Assembly (NCBI GenBank): GCA_033782935.1
Contig: JAWQEG010004803.1
Span: forward strand, 103,507-167,506
Length of the DNA stretch: 64,000 bases
Reading direction: 5' to 3'
Origin: Petrolisthes cinctipes
Taxonomy: Eukaryota > Arthropoda > Malacostraca > Decapoda > Porcellanidae
The position numbers and the translations under genes were made by a program. Of the stretch, positions 54,422 through 64,000 are shown one piece after another (within the stretch, counting starts at the first letter, position 1; each line of letters opens with the position of its first letter). The notes below the pieces were generated by a model. It made no database searches and was not told where the DNA came from. It worked only from the letters and a program-made list of their open reading frames with translations.

Positions 54422-57400
54422 CTGGAGAAAAGAAAAAGTAATATACAGTACTATAGTAATTTACACATTGTCAATTTTTATAATTTACTTAAGCCAATAC
54501 TAGAAAATAATTTGTACCCTATACCATTTCTCACAAACACAAAAGTTTTAATGACTTAGGTGTAATTGTAGAAATGAAGTCTTACTGAAACATTGTTAAT
54601 GATGTAAATGCAAAGAAGTCAAAGTTCCCTGGTATGACATTTAGGACTTGAACCATATGACTTCCATATATAAAACAGTTCTCAGTGACTGATGCAAATG
54701 AACTTTCTGCATTCTGAAAACTCATGGAGGTAGGTTCAGATACCTTTTTTTTTTTTTTTGCCTCTTTTTGTGAACTTTGACTAGTGAATGTCCTCCTGTC
54801 TACAATGATGAAATGGCTATCCAGTAATATTATCACTTGTCACTGGTCTCTGCTTCCCCAAAGTTCAGAGAATGGGACATGAAATGTTCCAAGATCTGTT
54901 TCTTGGAAAAGCGTCAAACAAGAAATCTTCATTCCTGTCACAAAACCATAACTGAACGAGCACGAAGCCACAGTTGGAAGAATGAGTTGCAATATTTCAC
55001 TATACAATGTTGCCAAATGCTTGACAAATTTAAAGCTAATTTGCATTTGTTTTTAGTGGTTTACTTCCTATACTACATTAATTAAGTGTATGTATGAAAT
55101 GATAAACCAGCAACCGTTAGGTTATGTGCAGAAATCCCTTTGTCCCGACTACAATAATGTTGCACAATACCTCACAACTGGGAAGTAAACAAGGAACAAA
55201 ATATTCCACAATCCACTTGCAGAATGGAATGATGAATCCTTAATCAATGTTTTTCTGATCACCTCCACTGACAACTTTGGTGAAGAACCCACACTAATGG
55301 AGCACTACTGGGTTATACCAAAGTCAATGTCAGGTGCAAAGTTTCCACCAATGACCACGATATAACTTAGATGAGAGAGAACACCACAAAAGGACTTCCA
55401 CCAGGTCTAGAGACACATTACAGACTAACTCACCTCCCTTGACTCATCACTTGTCGAGCTTCCTACGTGTTACCTTTACCATGCCATCGACCAAATTGTA
55501 ATTAGCCATGAACGGTACACAACTAACAGTGAAGAGGATACTCACTCAGTTTTTCTCATACAATCTACAAATCTTTACGCTAAGTATAGTTGGCAAAATA
55601 ATTTCAAACAATGAGAACAAATCAGGGACAATCCAACCTATTGTATACAAACAAAAACTGAAGTGATTATTTTGATGTTCTGAAAAATACAGATCTCCAT
55701 TTAAACTAAAACGAGACAGAAAAAGGAGAAAAATAATAACTACTTGAACTAAATATTACAAAAAAACGAAAATTTTTACTATATAAAGAAATTTGCTGTA
55801 AAGTACTGTATATTCAATGATACCTAGTGACTACGGTACCTATTCAGCAACTAATAAGAGTGCACATGTGGTACTTGTTTCAAGAGCTTGATACACAATA
55901 ACTACTACAGTACAGTATAAGAATTTCAAAGAAAACTGTATTGTCACTAATTTTAATCCTGGAAGAGTATTGTTTTCTACAATAACCTAAGCTTCATGTG
56001 GTACCTCTAACCAACATATACTAAAAGAATTTAAATTACTGTAGCCTATGTGAGAAGGGGAAAATATCAAGATCTCAAATACAACAGAGAGGCCAATGAA
56101 AGGTTACCAAGACAGTGTTTTTATTTTTTTCCCTAAGAAGCCTGGTGCACCTCACAGCCAAGGTCCTCCTCATCCCACTTCCCCAAGCCTTAGAACTGCT
56201 AGCAATGGGATTAACCTCAAACTGCTGAACTAGGCTCCCTCCACAGAACTTCCTTCCTTGAGCCATGACGCATGCACCACTAACCCAGTTACACGCTCTA
56301 TGGAACAATTTTTATAAACAACTAATTCACTAAATACACATACAGTACATACAATATACATTACCTGTTTATCTGTACTGTACTGGTAAATATCAAATGA
56401 CGAATACTGCACCAGTATGAGAAATGGAGTATGTATAAAGGCCAATACAAACATGTTAAATGCTTTTAAAATGAACTTAACAGCATTTTAGACTTGAATC
56501 TTCTATTAGTATAGAAGCTCATTACAGCATCTTTCTCAACAAAAGACTATCTCTACTACTGTGGATGAAATGATTGGATGTTACTCAACCCCTGCTTAGG
56601 AAATCCCCCTGAATATGAGACATTTCACTGGTTATCAACACATGCCTTAACCCTTCATGTAACTTCCAATAATATAAACTGATGTACAGTACTTATGTAT
56701 GTGTAGTTTCTTACAGTTCACTGCAAGACTAAATCTTTCCACTAAGGGAGGATACAGCCAAGAAATCCTACCCATGCTTCCTTAGAGTAAGTTGGATAGG
56801 GATGTGATAAAGGTGTAGTGTCTTATGTACTGTATGTGTATACTGTTTCGGTAACTATAGTCTGGCTAATCTAAACTGGCGAGTGTGACATTTCCAGCAG
56901 GATATACACTATCTGCCACTCTACAACCTGCTCTCTCTCTCTTTAAATCAGCTGTAAACATTCAGTACCAGTATAATTTTACTTGTACAAATATAAAGAT
57001 GGTCTTTATGAATGATTCGCTCTTTGTTAGTAACTACAAAGATTTACGTACAACATAACGCATAGGGGCCTCAGCGGCATTGCCAGTGCAGGTCAAGGTC
57101 ACACAAAGGCCCAGGTATAAAGGATGCAGTAAGTGAGGTCAACTAGAGCAGTGGCAACAGTGTACACACAGGTAGATATGTCACAGCCACCAGTTTTGAC
57201 TAGTCAGAGTATATATAGTAGTGAATCACTACCCACATAAATATATCTCAACAACTCACCATCGTAGAGACAACATGTGACGGTTTAACGGTCGGTAGTT
57301 AAAAGTCACCCTTCAAACTACTGTAATTCTGTATTCCACACACAGGGTGAGAAGGAATAGTGCAACCTAACCTAACCAAACTGAAAGCTACATTACTTCT

Positions 57401-58258
57401 AATATAAAAATGTAGATTATTGGTTGTTTCTTCTGATACAGTATATGGCTCAGCTGGGTGGACCTAACATAATCATAGATGGCAAAAGACTGCTTGGGAT
57501 TATCTAGGTCATCAACAGATCTAACCTTGAAATATTCCCTCCTGTTTGGAAGTATGTCACAAACTTGACCAGTTTCTAATACCCTCTGATACTATACTAG
57601 AAAATGTCCCCAAACTTTACCTATATGTACTGTATTTCCTTGGATAGGAATTCGTCAAAAACAATACCAATACTGATGAATGTGTCATTACTAAGGCTGC
57701 GGCTGCATCCAGGGATAACAACTGTACTTCCTTGTACAACTTACATCAAGAGTCCCTATGGAAAAAAATCCACAGACGTCCCTCAGAGTACAAGTGTAGA
57801 CCATATAGTTGCTGTACAATACCACTGCATTGGGAAAAAAGGGAAGCCTTACTGTTACAACCTACATCATATTTATAAATACTCAAACAATCTCCTGTAA
57901 GCTCCTCTCATACAGGTAATCAACCAACCTCCTCTTTATCATGCTCAAAAAGGAAATTCTGCCAATATTAATGAATTTCTGGCTACATGTTACCATAGCC
58001 GACAAAGTTTTTATGTGGACTGAAGCTACAATTCAATTCACTAAGTATCTTTAAGTGTTTATTCAATTTTATTTTCTTGCTCTATCAAAGAATTTATTAG
58101 CATCTAAGCAAGTTTTGCCTACAAACACTGTATGTGATCACCATCCCTCCTTTTTGACACCTATTTTTATATGAAAATCTAGGAAGTTCCTTCTGGCAGC
58201 CTCATGTAAATACTTTGAAAGCTTGAATGAAGAAGCTAATGTAAGTTGCTGATATGAA

Positions 58259-58320
58259 GAGTGAGTGAGTGAGTGAGTGAGTGAGTGAGTGTGTGTGTGT
58301 GTGAGTGTGTGTGTGTGTGT
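58259..58320. repeat. (GTGA)n/(GT)n compound microsatellite
   Basis: About eight gtga units run into gtgtgtgt with one gtga interruption. Confidence 0.92.
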
Positions 58321-58523
58321 ACCCCGGTCTTCAGTACCTGGGCATGAGTGAGTAAGGAAATGCCCTGCAGATAACAAAGCATGATCTACGCTCAGTACAT
58401 TATCAGATAACTTTAAAAGACACTGAAGACTGTCTAGTAAGTACACAAACAAGTGAAACTAAAGATAAAATTAGAAGCACCAGCAAGGAAGCAATTTACT
58501 ACTGTAGTGAGTCATCAAATATA

Positions 58524-58661
58524 CCGTGTGTGTGTGTGTGTATGTATGTAGGCTATATGAATAAGTGTGTGTGTGTGTATGTATGTAGGCTATATGAATA
58601 AGTGTGTGGGTGTGTGTGTAGGCTATGTAAGTATGTGTATGTGTGTGGAGGCTATGTGAAT

Positions 58662-58709
<48 letters not shown>
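58524..58709. repeat. (GT)n minisatellite with GGCTATATGAATAA spacers
   Basis: (gt)n blocks alternate with tatgtatgtaggctatatga ataa, about four units of 40-45 bases, and end in roughly 38 bases of uninterrupted gt. Confidence 0.88.
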
Positions 58710-58711
<2 letters not shown>

Positions 58712-59014
58712 TGTACCGTTACCAGGAGAGTGTGAGTGACAGTAGTTCAATAGCCAACCAGCCAGCCAGGAGGACTAGCCTACTGATTCCTCCAATATCA
58801 TATTAGTGTGTAGGATTCAAGAAACAAACAAACAAACAAAAGAACCTCCCCTAAACACACAACACCTAAGTACACACAGGGGGAGGGAAGGTAGGGGGGG
58901 GGGTAAATTAAATTAGGTACATCAGAAGAAAGACATAACACAAGATGAAATAAATAAATAAAAGTGTGTGTGTGTGTATGTATATTTTGCAACCCCAACA
59001 TACCCCTTTTTCTT

Positions 59015-59525
59015 CAGTATTGATTGGTTTAGTTAGTTTGTTAAGGTAGTTAGTTAAGGTAGGTAGGTTAGTTAGTTAGTGGACCAAAATCAGTGTAGTT
59101 AGTTAAGGTAGGTAGGTAGGTTAGTTAGGTTAGCAGACAAAATCAGTGTAGTTAGTTTGTGTACCAAATTTAGTGTAGTTAGTTAATTAATTAAGGTAGG
59201 TAGGTAGGTTAGTTAACTAACTACACTGAATTTGGTCCACTAACTAATTTACCTTAACTAACCTACCTACCTTAATTAACTACACTGAATTTGGCCCACT
59301 AACTAACTACAGTACCTTAAAGGTAGGTAGGTTAGTTAGTGGCCCAAAATCAGTGTAGTTAGTTAAGGTAGGTAGGTAAGTAAAGGTAGTTAGTGAACCA
59401 AAATTAGGTAGGTAAATAAAGGTACCGTAGTTAGTTAGTGGACCAAATTAGTGTACTTATTTAGTTAGTTAAGGTAGGTAGGTTCGTAAAGGTACCGTAG
59501 TTAGTTAGTGGACCAAATCAGCTGA
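59015..59525. repeat. GTTAGTTA/GGTAGGTA minisatellite with a large inverted section
   Basis: Repeated modules gttagttagtggaccaaaat cagtgtagttagttaaggta ggtagg appear on + before 59,210. The inverted form (aactacactgaatttggtcc actaacta) fills about 59,215-59,320, and direct units resume afterwards. The junction near 59,205-59,220 is a perfect local palindrome (gttagttaactaac). Confidence 0.88.
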
Positions 59526-59835
59526 TCACGGGGGTATGTATGAATTAAGGAGACCTGCGCCACTCCAATACACTCATATTGTACTCTTATTTGCACTTAT
59601 TAACTACATTTACACCTGTCATATCATAGCTCAGGTCATTAACTCGTCTCCAGGTCAGTGTGGGAGGACTAACCAGGTCATTACAGGTCAAATAAAGTGA
59701 ATAAATTAATGGATGTATGGATGGGGCCTTGACACACATCGTAAACAAACAAAATAAATACACATGACCATATATTAATTTATTTATCATTTAATTTCTA
59801 CCTTCCTCTGTGTATCTCACTCGTATTACACTCAC

Positions 59836-59930
59836 CTCTGAGGATACTGGACGTGTGGTTAATAAAAAAAAGGTTAATTTGGTGCAGTCAAAATGGCGTG
59901 CACTTCCGCCCCAACCGAGCCAACACTCAC
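59836..59930 (-). promoter_or_regulatory. lqf: Candidate epsin promoter or first noncoding exon
   Basis: On the minus strand GGGGCGGAAGTGCACGCCAT TTTGACTGC combines a GC box, an ETS core (CGGAAGT; + 59,901-59,910) and a YY1 motif (CGCCATTTTG; + 59,889-59,898). It runs without an ATG into the donor CAGAG|GTGAGT at 59,836. This layout is typical of TATA-less housekeeping starts. Linkage to epsin is by position and strand only. Confidence 0.4.
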
Positions 59931-60900
59931 AAATGAACCAACAACAAGAAGAGGGAGGAGAAAGGAATGTCCACTATTACAGAAAATGGTCTCAATACTT
60001 AAGTTACCCATAATAATAAATATTTAGGGGGAACTTACACTTATTTACTTTATTTTTTTATTTTAGCATACTCATAATATTTGTACTCTTTTAATCCATC
60101 ACTAAAAACAGGGGGAACTACACTTACTCATTTTTATTTAGCATACTCATACTTTACTCTTTTAATCCACCACTAAGTTTTCTTTTTTTGTTTATCCCAC
60201 CATTATTATGATACTTATATATATTCTTTCTAAGGGCCGGGACACACGGGAACTTTATGGGTTTGTATCACCTTTTTGGCAGCTCCAATAAACCTTGTAT
60301 TGTGTAACCTGTGAGTTTGAACACCCTGAGGATAGTGGAACTACTTATTATTTCCACACCTTTACATCCCCACTACAGAGGCGCTACTGTGTGACAAATG
60401 TGTGTGAGGTGACTGTGGTTCTTGTGTAGCCTAATACCAAATATTTAGGGTAAACTATACTCATATTATACTATTTTTAGCCCACTATTATTATTATTAT
60501 TATACTCATATTTTACTCTTTTTATTTAGCCACCTTACTGTGAATACAATATATTTATTATTATTCCATATCATTATCAGCAGTGTTGTGGTCCTTACTG
60601 TACGTGGTTCTCTTTCATGATTATTACTGCCATTGTTTACCTTATATATTTTACTCTCATTAATTTCCCACCATGTATCAAATAACTTCATGGTGGTCTT
60701 TAGCAGCAACGTTCCCCAGAATGTTAGTTGGGGCTTGTACTAATGTTAAATAAAGAACTTAAACAATAAAACCTCTTACACCATACACACTCTAATATCT
60801 ATATTTTGGGTAAACTACTGAAATTTTAATATCTGCCGGCCGCTACGTACCGTTTAATTAATTGTTTTAGAAAAGGACTGGACCATTAATACATGCAAAG
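59931..60900. other. Upstream intergenic, nothing supported
   Basis: AT-rich with att/tta runs (60,487-60,505). A direct repeat of agggggaactacactta-type sequence lies at 60,026-60,180. No gene. Confidence 0.4.
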
Positions 60901-60906
60901 GGACTT

Positions 60907-61076
60907 AAGGGAAGATTCTCTTGTTGGTAAATTGGAAGCTTACTGATTAATTTCTCCTAACTATACCAGCAGGAAACAGACCCCCTCAATGGTACTATAT
61001 AATAGGGGATCTGTTTCGTGGCATAGTTAGGAGGAATCAGTAGCTGGGCCCTCCAATTTACCAAAGGTTCTACTGT
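60907..61076. mobile_element. TTAA-flanked palindromic MITE, subfamily C
   Basis: Begins ttaagggaagattctcttgt tggtaaattggaag. Arms pair taactataccagcaggaaac with tttcgtggcatagttaggag gaatcag. Confidence 0.7.
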
Positions 61077-61110
61077 AGTTATATGCAGAGGAACATAGTA
61101 GACGAAATTA

Positions 61111-61365
61111 AGGGGATATAGAGCATCCTTTTGGTACATTGGAGTGCCTTGATCCCTCCAAATTATGCCAGGAAACAGCAGGACCAAATTAGCAAAAATA
61201 ATGGTGGTCAGTTGCTTGGGTGGAGGCTTCCGATTCCTCCTATATATGCTACGAAACAACCTCCTTACATAAAGGTGTGTGTGTGTGTGTGTGTGTTTCG
61301 TGGCAATAATTGAAGAACTCATTTACCTTCAAATTGTCAGACTACATCACAGGGTCCCTTAATAA
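61111..61365. mobile_element. Chimeric MITE: subfamily A left part joined to subfamily B right part
   Basis: Starts ttaaggggatatagagcatc cttttggtacattggagtgc (A). After tggtcagttgcttgggtgga it switches to ggcttccgattcctcctata tatgctacgaaacaacctcc and ends ctacatcacagggtccctta a (B), with an internal (gt)10. Confidence 0.65.
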
Positions 61366-61610
61366 AAAAACAGGTCAACCGGCTAGTTAATCTTTCTCTC
61401 AAGGTTTAGTTCCAGTTATGAGTATCAAATCTGAATATGGGTCACTTGGACAAGAGCTATAGGCTTGGTGATAACACTACCATTGCAACAGACACTATAA
61501 CTTAGATAATACGGTAATAATAATGTTCCTGCAAGCTGCTTGATAATACTATAAACAATTGAGTGGTGACAAGATAACATTAGGGAATATGAGTCTGTTT
61601 TGATGTATGA

Positions 61611-61766
61611 AGGGACCCTGTGATGTAGTCAGAAAATTGGAGGGTAGTAAGTCCTTCAAATATTGCCACGAAACACACACACCTATATAGAAGAAGCTTG
61701 TTTCGTAGCATGGTGGTCAGGAGGAATCAGAAGCCTCCAATTCCCATACACGATCACGAGGTCCTT
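61611..61766. mobile_element. Palindromic MITE, subfamily B
   Basis: gaagggaccctgtgatgtag tcagaaaattggagg ... tattgccacgaaacacacac ... tgtttcgtagcatggtggtc ... gatcacgaggtccttta. It abuts the next element directly. Confidence 0.75.
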
Positions 61767-61945
61767 TAGGGGGTAGTATACTTTTGGTACATTGGAATGC
61801 CTTGATTCCTCCTATCAAAGCCTATCTGGAAACAGGACCAATGAATAAATATAATGGTGTTCTGTTGCTTGGAATAGTTTGGAGGAATCAGTTGCTCCAA
61901 ACAGATTTACCACCAACAACAATGTACTATATAATTCCCTTATCA
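61767..61945. mobile_element. Palindromic MITE, subfamily A
   Basis: gggggtagtatacttttggt acattggaatgccttgattc ... ggaatagtttggaggaatca gttgctcc ... aattccctta. Confidence 0.75.
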
Positions 61946-62256
61946 ATTAATGTTATAATGATGTAAAGGGAAATGAAACTGAGTTCATTTATTTTCCCTG
62001 CTTTCTCCCCATTTATTTGTCCAAGTCTACATGCCACTTGATCATAATATATGGTAGCCAACTCGGAACACATCCATGCAAATCTTTATAAACTTACTAA
62101 TGTTTACATATCTTTGCTACATTCACTTCCTATACAGAAATATATCTTGTTGGAAATTCCCTAAGTATTTAAAAATTCGGTTCAAGGTGCAGCTTAAATT
62201 AAAATATTTTATGGTTTTATTAGAGTTTATTTCATTAATACAATATTACGATGACT

Positions 62257-62413
62257 TAAGGACCCTGTGATCGTGTACGAGAATTAGAGGCTTCTGAATC
62301 CTCCTTACTATGCCACGAAAACAAGCTCCTTCCATATAGGTGTATGTGTTTCGTGGCAATATTTGAAGGACTTATTTACCTCCAATTTTCTGACTACATC
62401 ACAGGGTCCCTTA
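62257..62413. mobile_element. Palindromic MITE, subfamily B (reverse)
   Basis: cttaaggaccctgtgatcgt ... tactatgccacgaaaacaag ... tgtttcgtggcaatatttga ... catcacagggtcccttatt. Confidence 0.78.
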
Positions 62414-62548
62414 TTGGATATTCATGGATAGGTTCCCTAACCACAGATACGTCACACATAGACACCAAAATACAGGTGTGGACACGTACAGTATAGTATA
62501 CATGCAGTCATCATACATAGGAGATCTATACAGTATATTTACAGTATT

Positions 62549-62704
62549 AAAGGGCTCTGTGATGTAGTCAGAATATGGAAGATAAATGAGTCCTTCAAAT
62601 AATGCCACGAAACACACACACCTAAATGGAAGGAGCTTGTTACGTGGCATGGTCAGGAGGAATCAGAAGCCTCCACTTTTCATACAAGATCACAGGGTCC
62701 TTAA
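62549..62704. mobile_element. Palindromic MITE, subfamily B
   Basis: ttaaagggctctgtgatgta gtcagaa ... aatgccacgaaacacacaca ... tgttacgtggcatggtcagg ... gatcacagggtccttaa. Confidence 0.78.
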
Positions 62705-64000
62705 TGTCCCATCAATCACAAACTCTGTAAGATAAACACGAGTATTTCAACACTATTAAATTTCTTATAGTTTTGTTTGGTTCTAGTTTATAGACATATA
62801 GTACATAGTATATAATTATAGTATATAATTTATGGATATAGAGTACAAATATTTATAACGGTGAGAAATATAGAAAGACTATTTTTGTATATTGGATATT
62901 CAGGCTATATCTAAGCTATCAATCTACTCACGATTATAATGAATAGAAAGCATTCTTACTACGACTTTGTGTTAAATATAATCACACCATTAAGGGTCAG
63001 AAAAATTGCAGACCCAAAGCAGAGTGAGTTACAATGTACAGTCACGAGTAATAATAAGTATCCAGGTGTTGTTGAAGTTGAAGTTTGGAATAATCTGACT
63101 GACATACCAATGAACCAATTACAACGCTTAATTAATGGGATATTTCAGGGGCGGTTATGGTGTAGCAAGTACTGAGAACATTATGCTGTGTTGGCATCAG
63201 GTGTTCTCAGCACCTGTATGGTGGTGAGTCAAAGAACTCTGAAGTCATCACCTGACGTCAACAGTATGTGGTCTTGGAAATGTGGTGAAAAATATGGAAC
63301 AAATTAATATTCAGTGATATATCAATAAAATAAAATATCTTTTACAAGAATATATTATAGCCTATTTATAAAAGATTTATGATAGGTGTGTTTGTTGTGT
63401 GTTATTATGATAGCCAGCCATGCAGCCCTCAATGAAAACCCCAAATTCCCAACGCTGCTCATGGAAACCAAAGAGTCCTTCAGTTATTGCCACGAAACAC
63501 CATCTATATTAATGAAGCTTGTTTCGTGGCATAGTCAGGAGGAATCAGAAGCCACCAGGTCTCATACACGATCACAGAGTCCCTTAATTCTTCCCACAAA
63601 GATAATAGGCGAATATTTATGACACCTATACAGTATACAGTATAGACCCTCGATATACAATGAATAAATACTTGTATCCACCACTTCATTTTACACTCAG
63701 TCCCTCATTGAATACCACCAAATGTTTTCCCAGGCTTGTGTTATTAATTACCACATTATACACAGATTAAGTTATTTACTGAGCCTGTGTTAAAAGGATA
63801 TATGTGTTAAAGTGCGAAATTGATTTATCTTATATCAAGTGCATACAATATATAGGCCATCATATTGTTTACAGGCAGTCTTGTTGGTCCAAAGTAGAAA
63901 AACTATATATATAAAATTAAATATAAAACCAAGTAATAACGATAAGAGAAATGGAGACTGACTCAGAATACTGGTGAAGTAGATTACATAAGTTTAGGGA
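62705..64000. other. Right-edge intergenic sequence
   Basis: Apart from the MITE remnant, AT-rich sequence with a local palindrome caggtgttctcagcacctg at 63,198-63,216. A 78-codon frame at 62,939-63,175 is unrecognised. Confidence 0.4.
63465..63588. mobile_element. Palindromic MITE, subfamily B, 5' end lost
   Basis: gagtccttcagttattgcca cgaaacaccatc ... cttgtttcgtggcatagtca ggaggaatcag ... gatcacagagtcccttaa. The opening ttaagggaccctgtgat is missing. Confidence 0.65.

Larger units (their letters stand above)
54425..59835 (-). other. Epsin 5' leader intron or upstream region
   Basis: No coding exon recognised. A donor-like ACGATG|GTGAGTTG at 57,260 could mark another leader exon. Simple repeats cluster from 58,259 on and are listed separately. 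Small frames at 54,582-55,085 and 57,604-57,900 are unsupported. Confidence 0.4.

Noticed and set aside
57241..57290. Alternative epsin first exon ending ACGATG|GTGAGT
   Set aside because: Only a donor-like site; no promoter motif or acceptor pairing distinguishes it from chance.

Overview
This is a eukaryotic, AT-rich, intron-rich and repeat-dense window. It has split genes with GT..AG introns, microsatellites, tRNA-derived SINE sequence, RTE/jockey-type LINE fragments and many short palindromic DNA elements. The galectin with a long Gly/Pro-rich C-terminus, the epsin architecture, TTAGG-like motifs and the repeat style suggest an arthropod, most likely a decapod crustacean. The organism call is inference; the gene calls come from reading spliced frames.

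Three genes are recognised. (1) At the left edge on the + strand is the last coding exon of a trimethyllysine dioxygenase (TMLHE-like, carnitine synthesis), with a poly(A) signal near 662. (2) On the minus strand, about 15.98-24.48 kb, is a galectin. A single CRD is followed by Pro/Tyr/Gly-rich sequence, and the exons allow two C-termini: a 217-residue short form, or a 356-residue long form through an internal donor and three more exons. (3) On the minus strand, 31.45-54.28 kb with noncoding leader exons perhaps reaching 59.9 kb, is a complete epsin/liquid-facets gene. It has an ENTH domain, two UIMs, clathrin-box-like motifs, six DPW motifs and C-terminal NPF motifs. I could join 15 coding exons with consistent phases, plus one doubtful 15-nt microexon. 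One 708-nt Ser/Thr-rich exon is in frame at both ends and looks like a cassette. With it the protein is about 900 residues, without it about 664.

The rest is mobile and repetitive DNA. Two LINE copies of one family lie in sense orientation in the last introns of galectin (16.29-17.23 kb) and epsin (32.63-35.59 kb), each with a target-site duplication and a TAGA-type 3' tail. A 1,754-bp TA-flanked element with clean terminal inverted repeats lies at 14.0-15.75 kb, and a 669-bp Tigger/pogo-like element lies in an epsin intron at 42.46-43.13 kb. Several families of TTAA-flanked palindromic MITEs cluster at 4-9 kb, 11.2-11.9 kb and 60.9-63.6 kb. A 350-bp family carrying CCGGTAGTTTGCCCAGG and TTAGG-like arrays lies at 9.1-10.8 and 25.0-25.8 kb. 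A tRNA-headed SINE lies at 17.8-18.1 kb, and a large inverted minisatellite at 59.0-59.5 kb.

Epsin is an endocytic clathrin adaptor, the galectin a secreted or cytosolic lectin-fold protein and TMLHE a mitochondrial enzyme. They are neighbours, with no sign that they form one pathway. I found no clear new enzymatic system. The most interesting items are the epsin cassette exon, the galectin alternative C-termini combined with a CRD that lacks canonical sugar-contact residues, the epsin leader with a start-stop uORF, and the undescribed TTAA palindrome superfamily.
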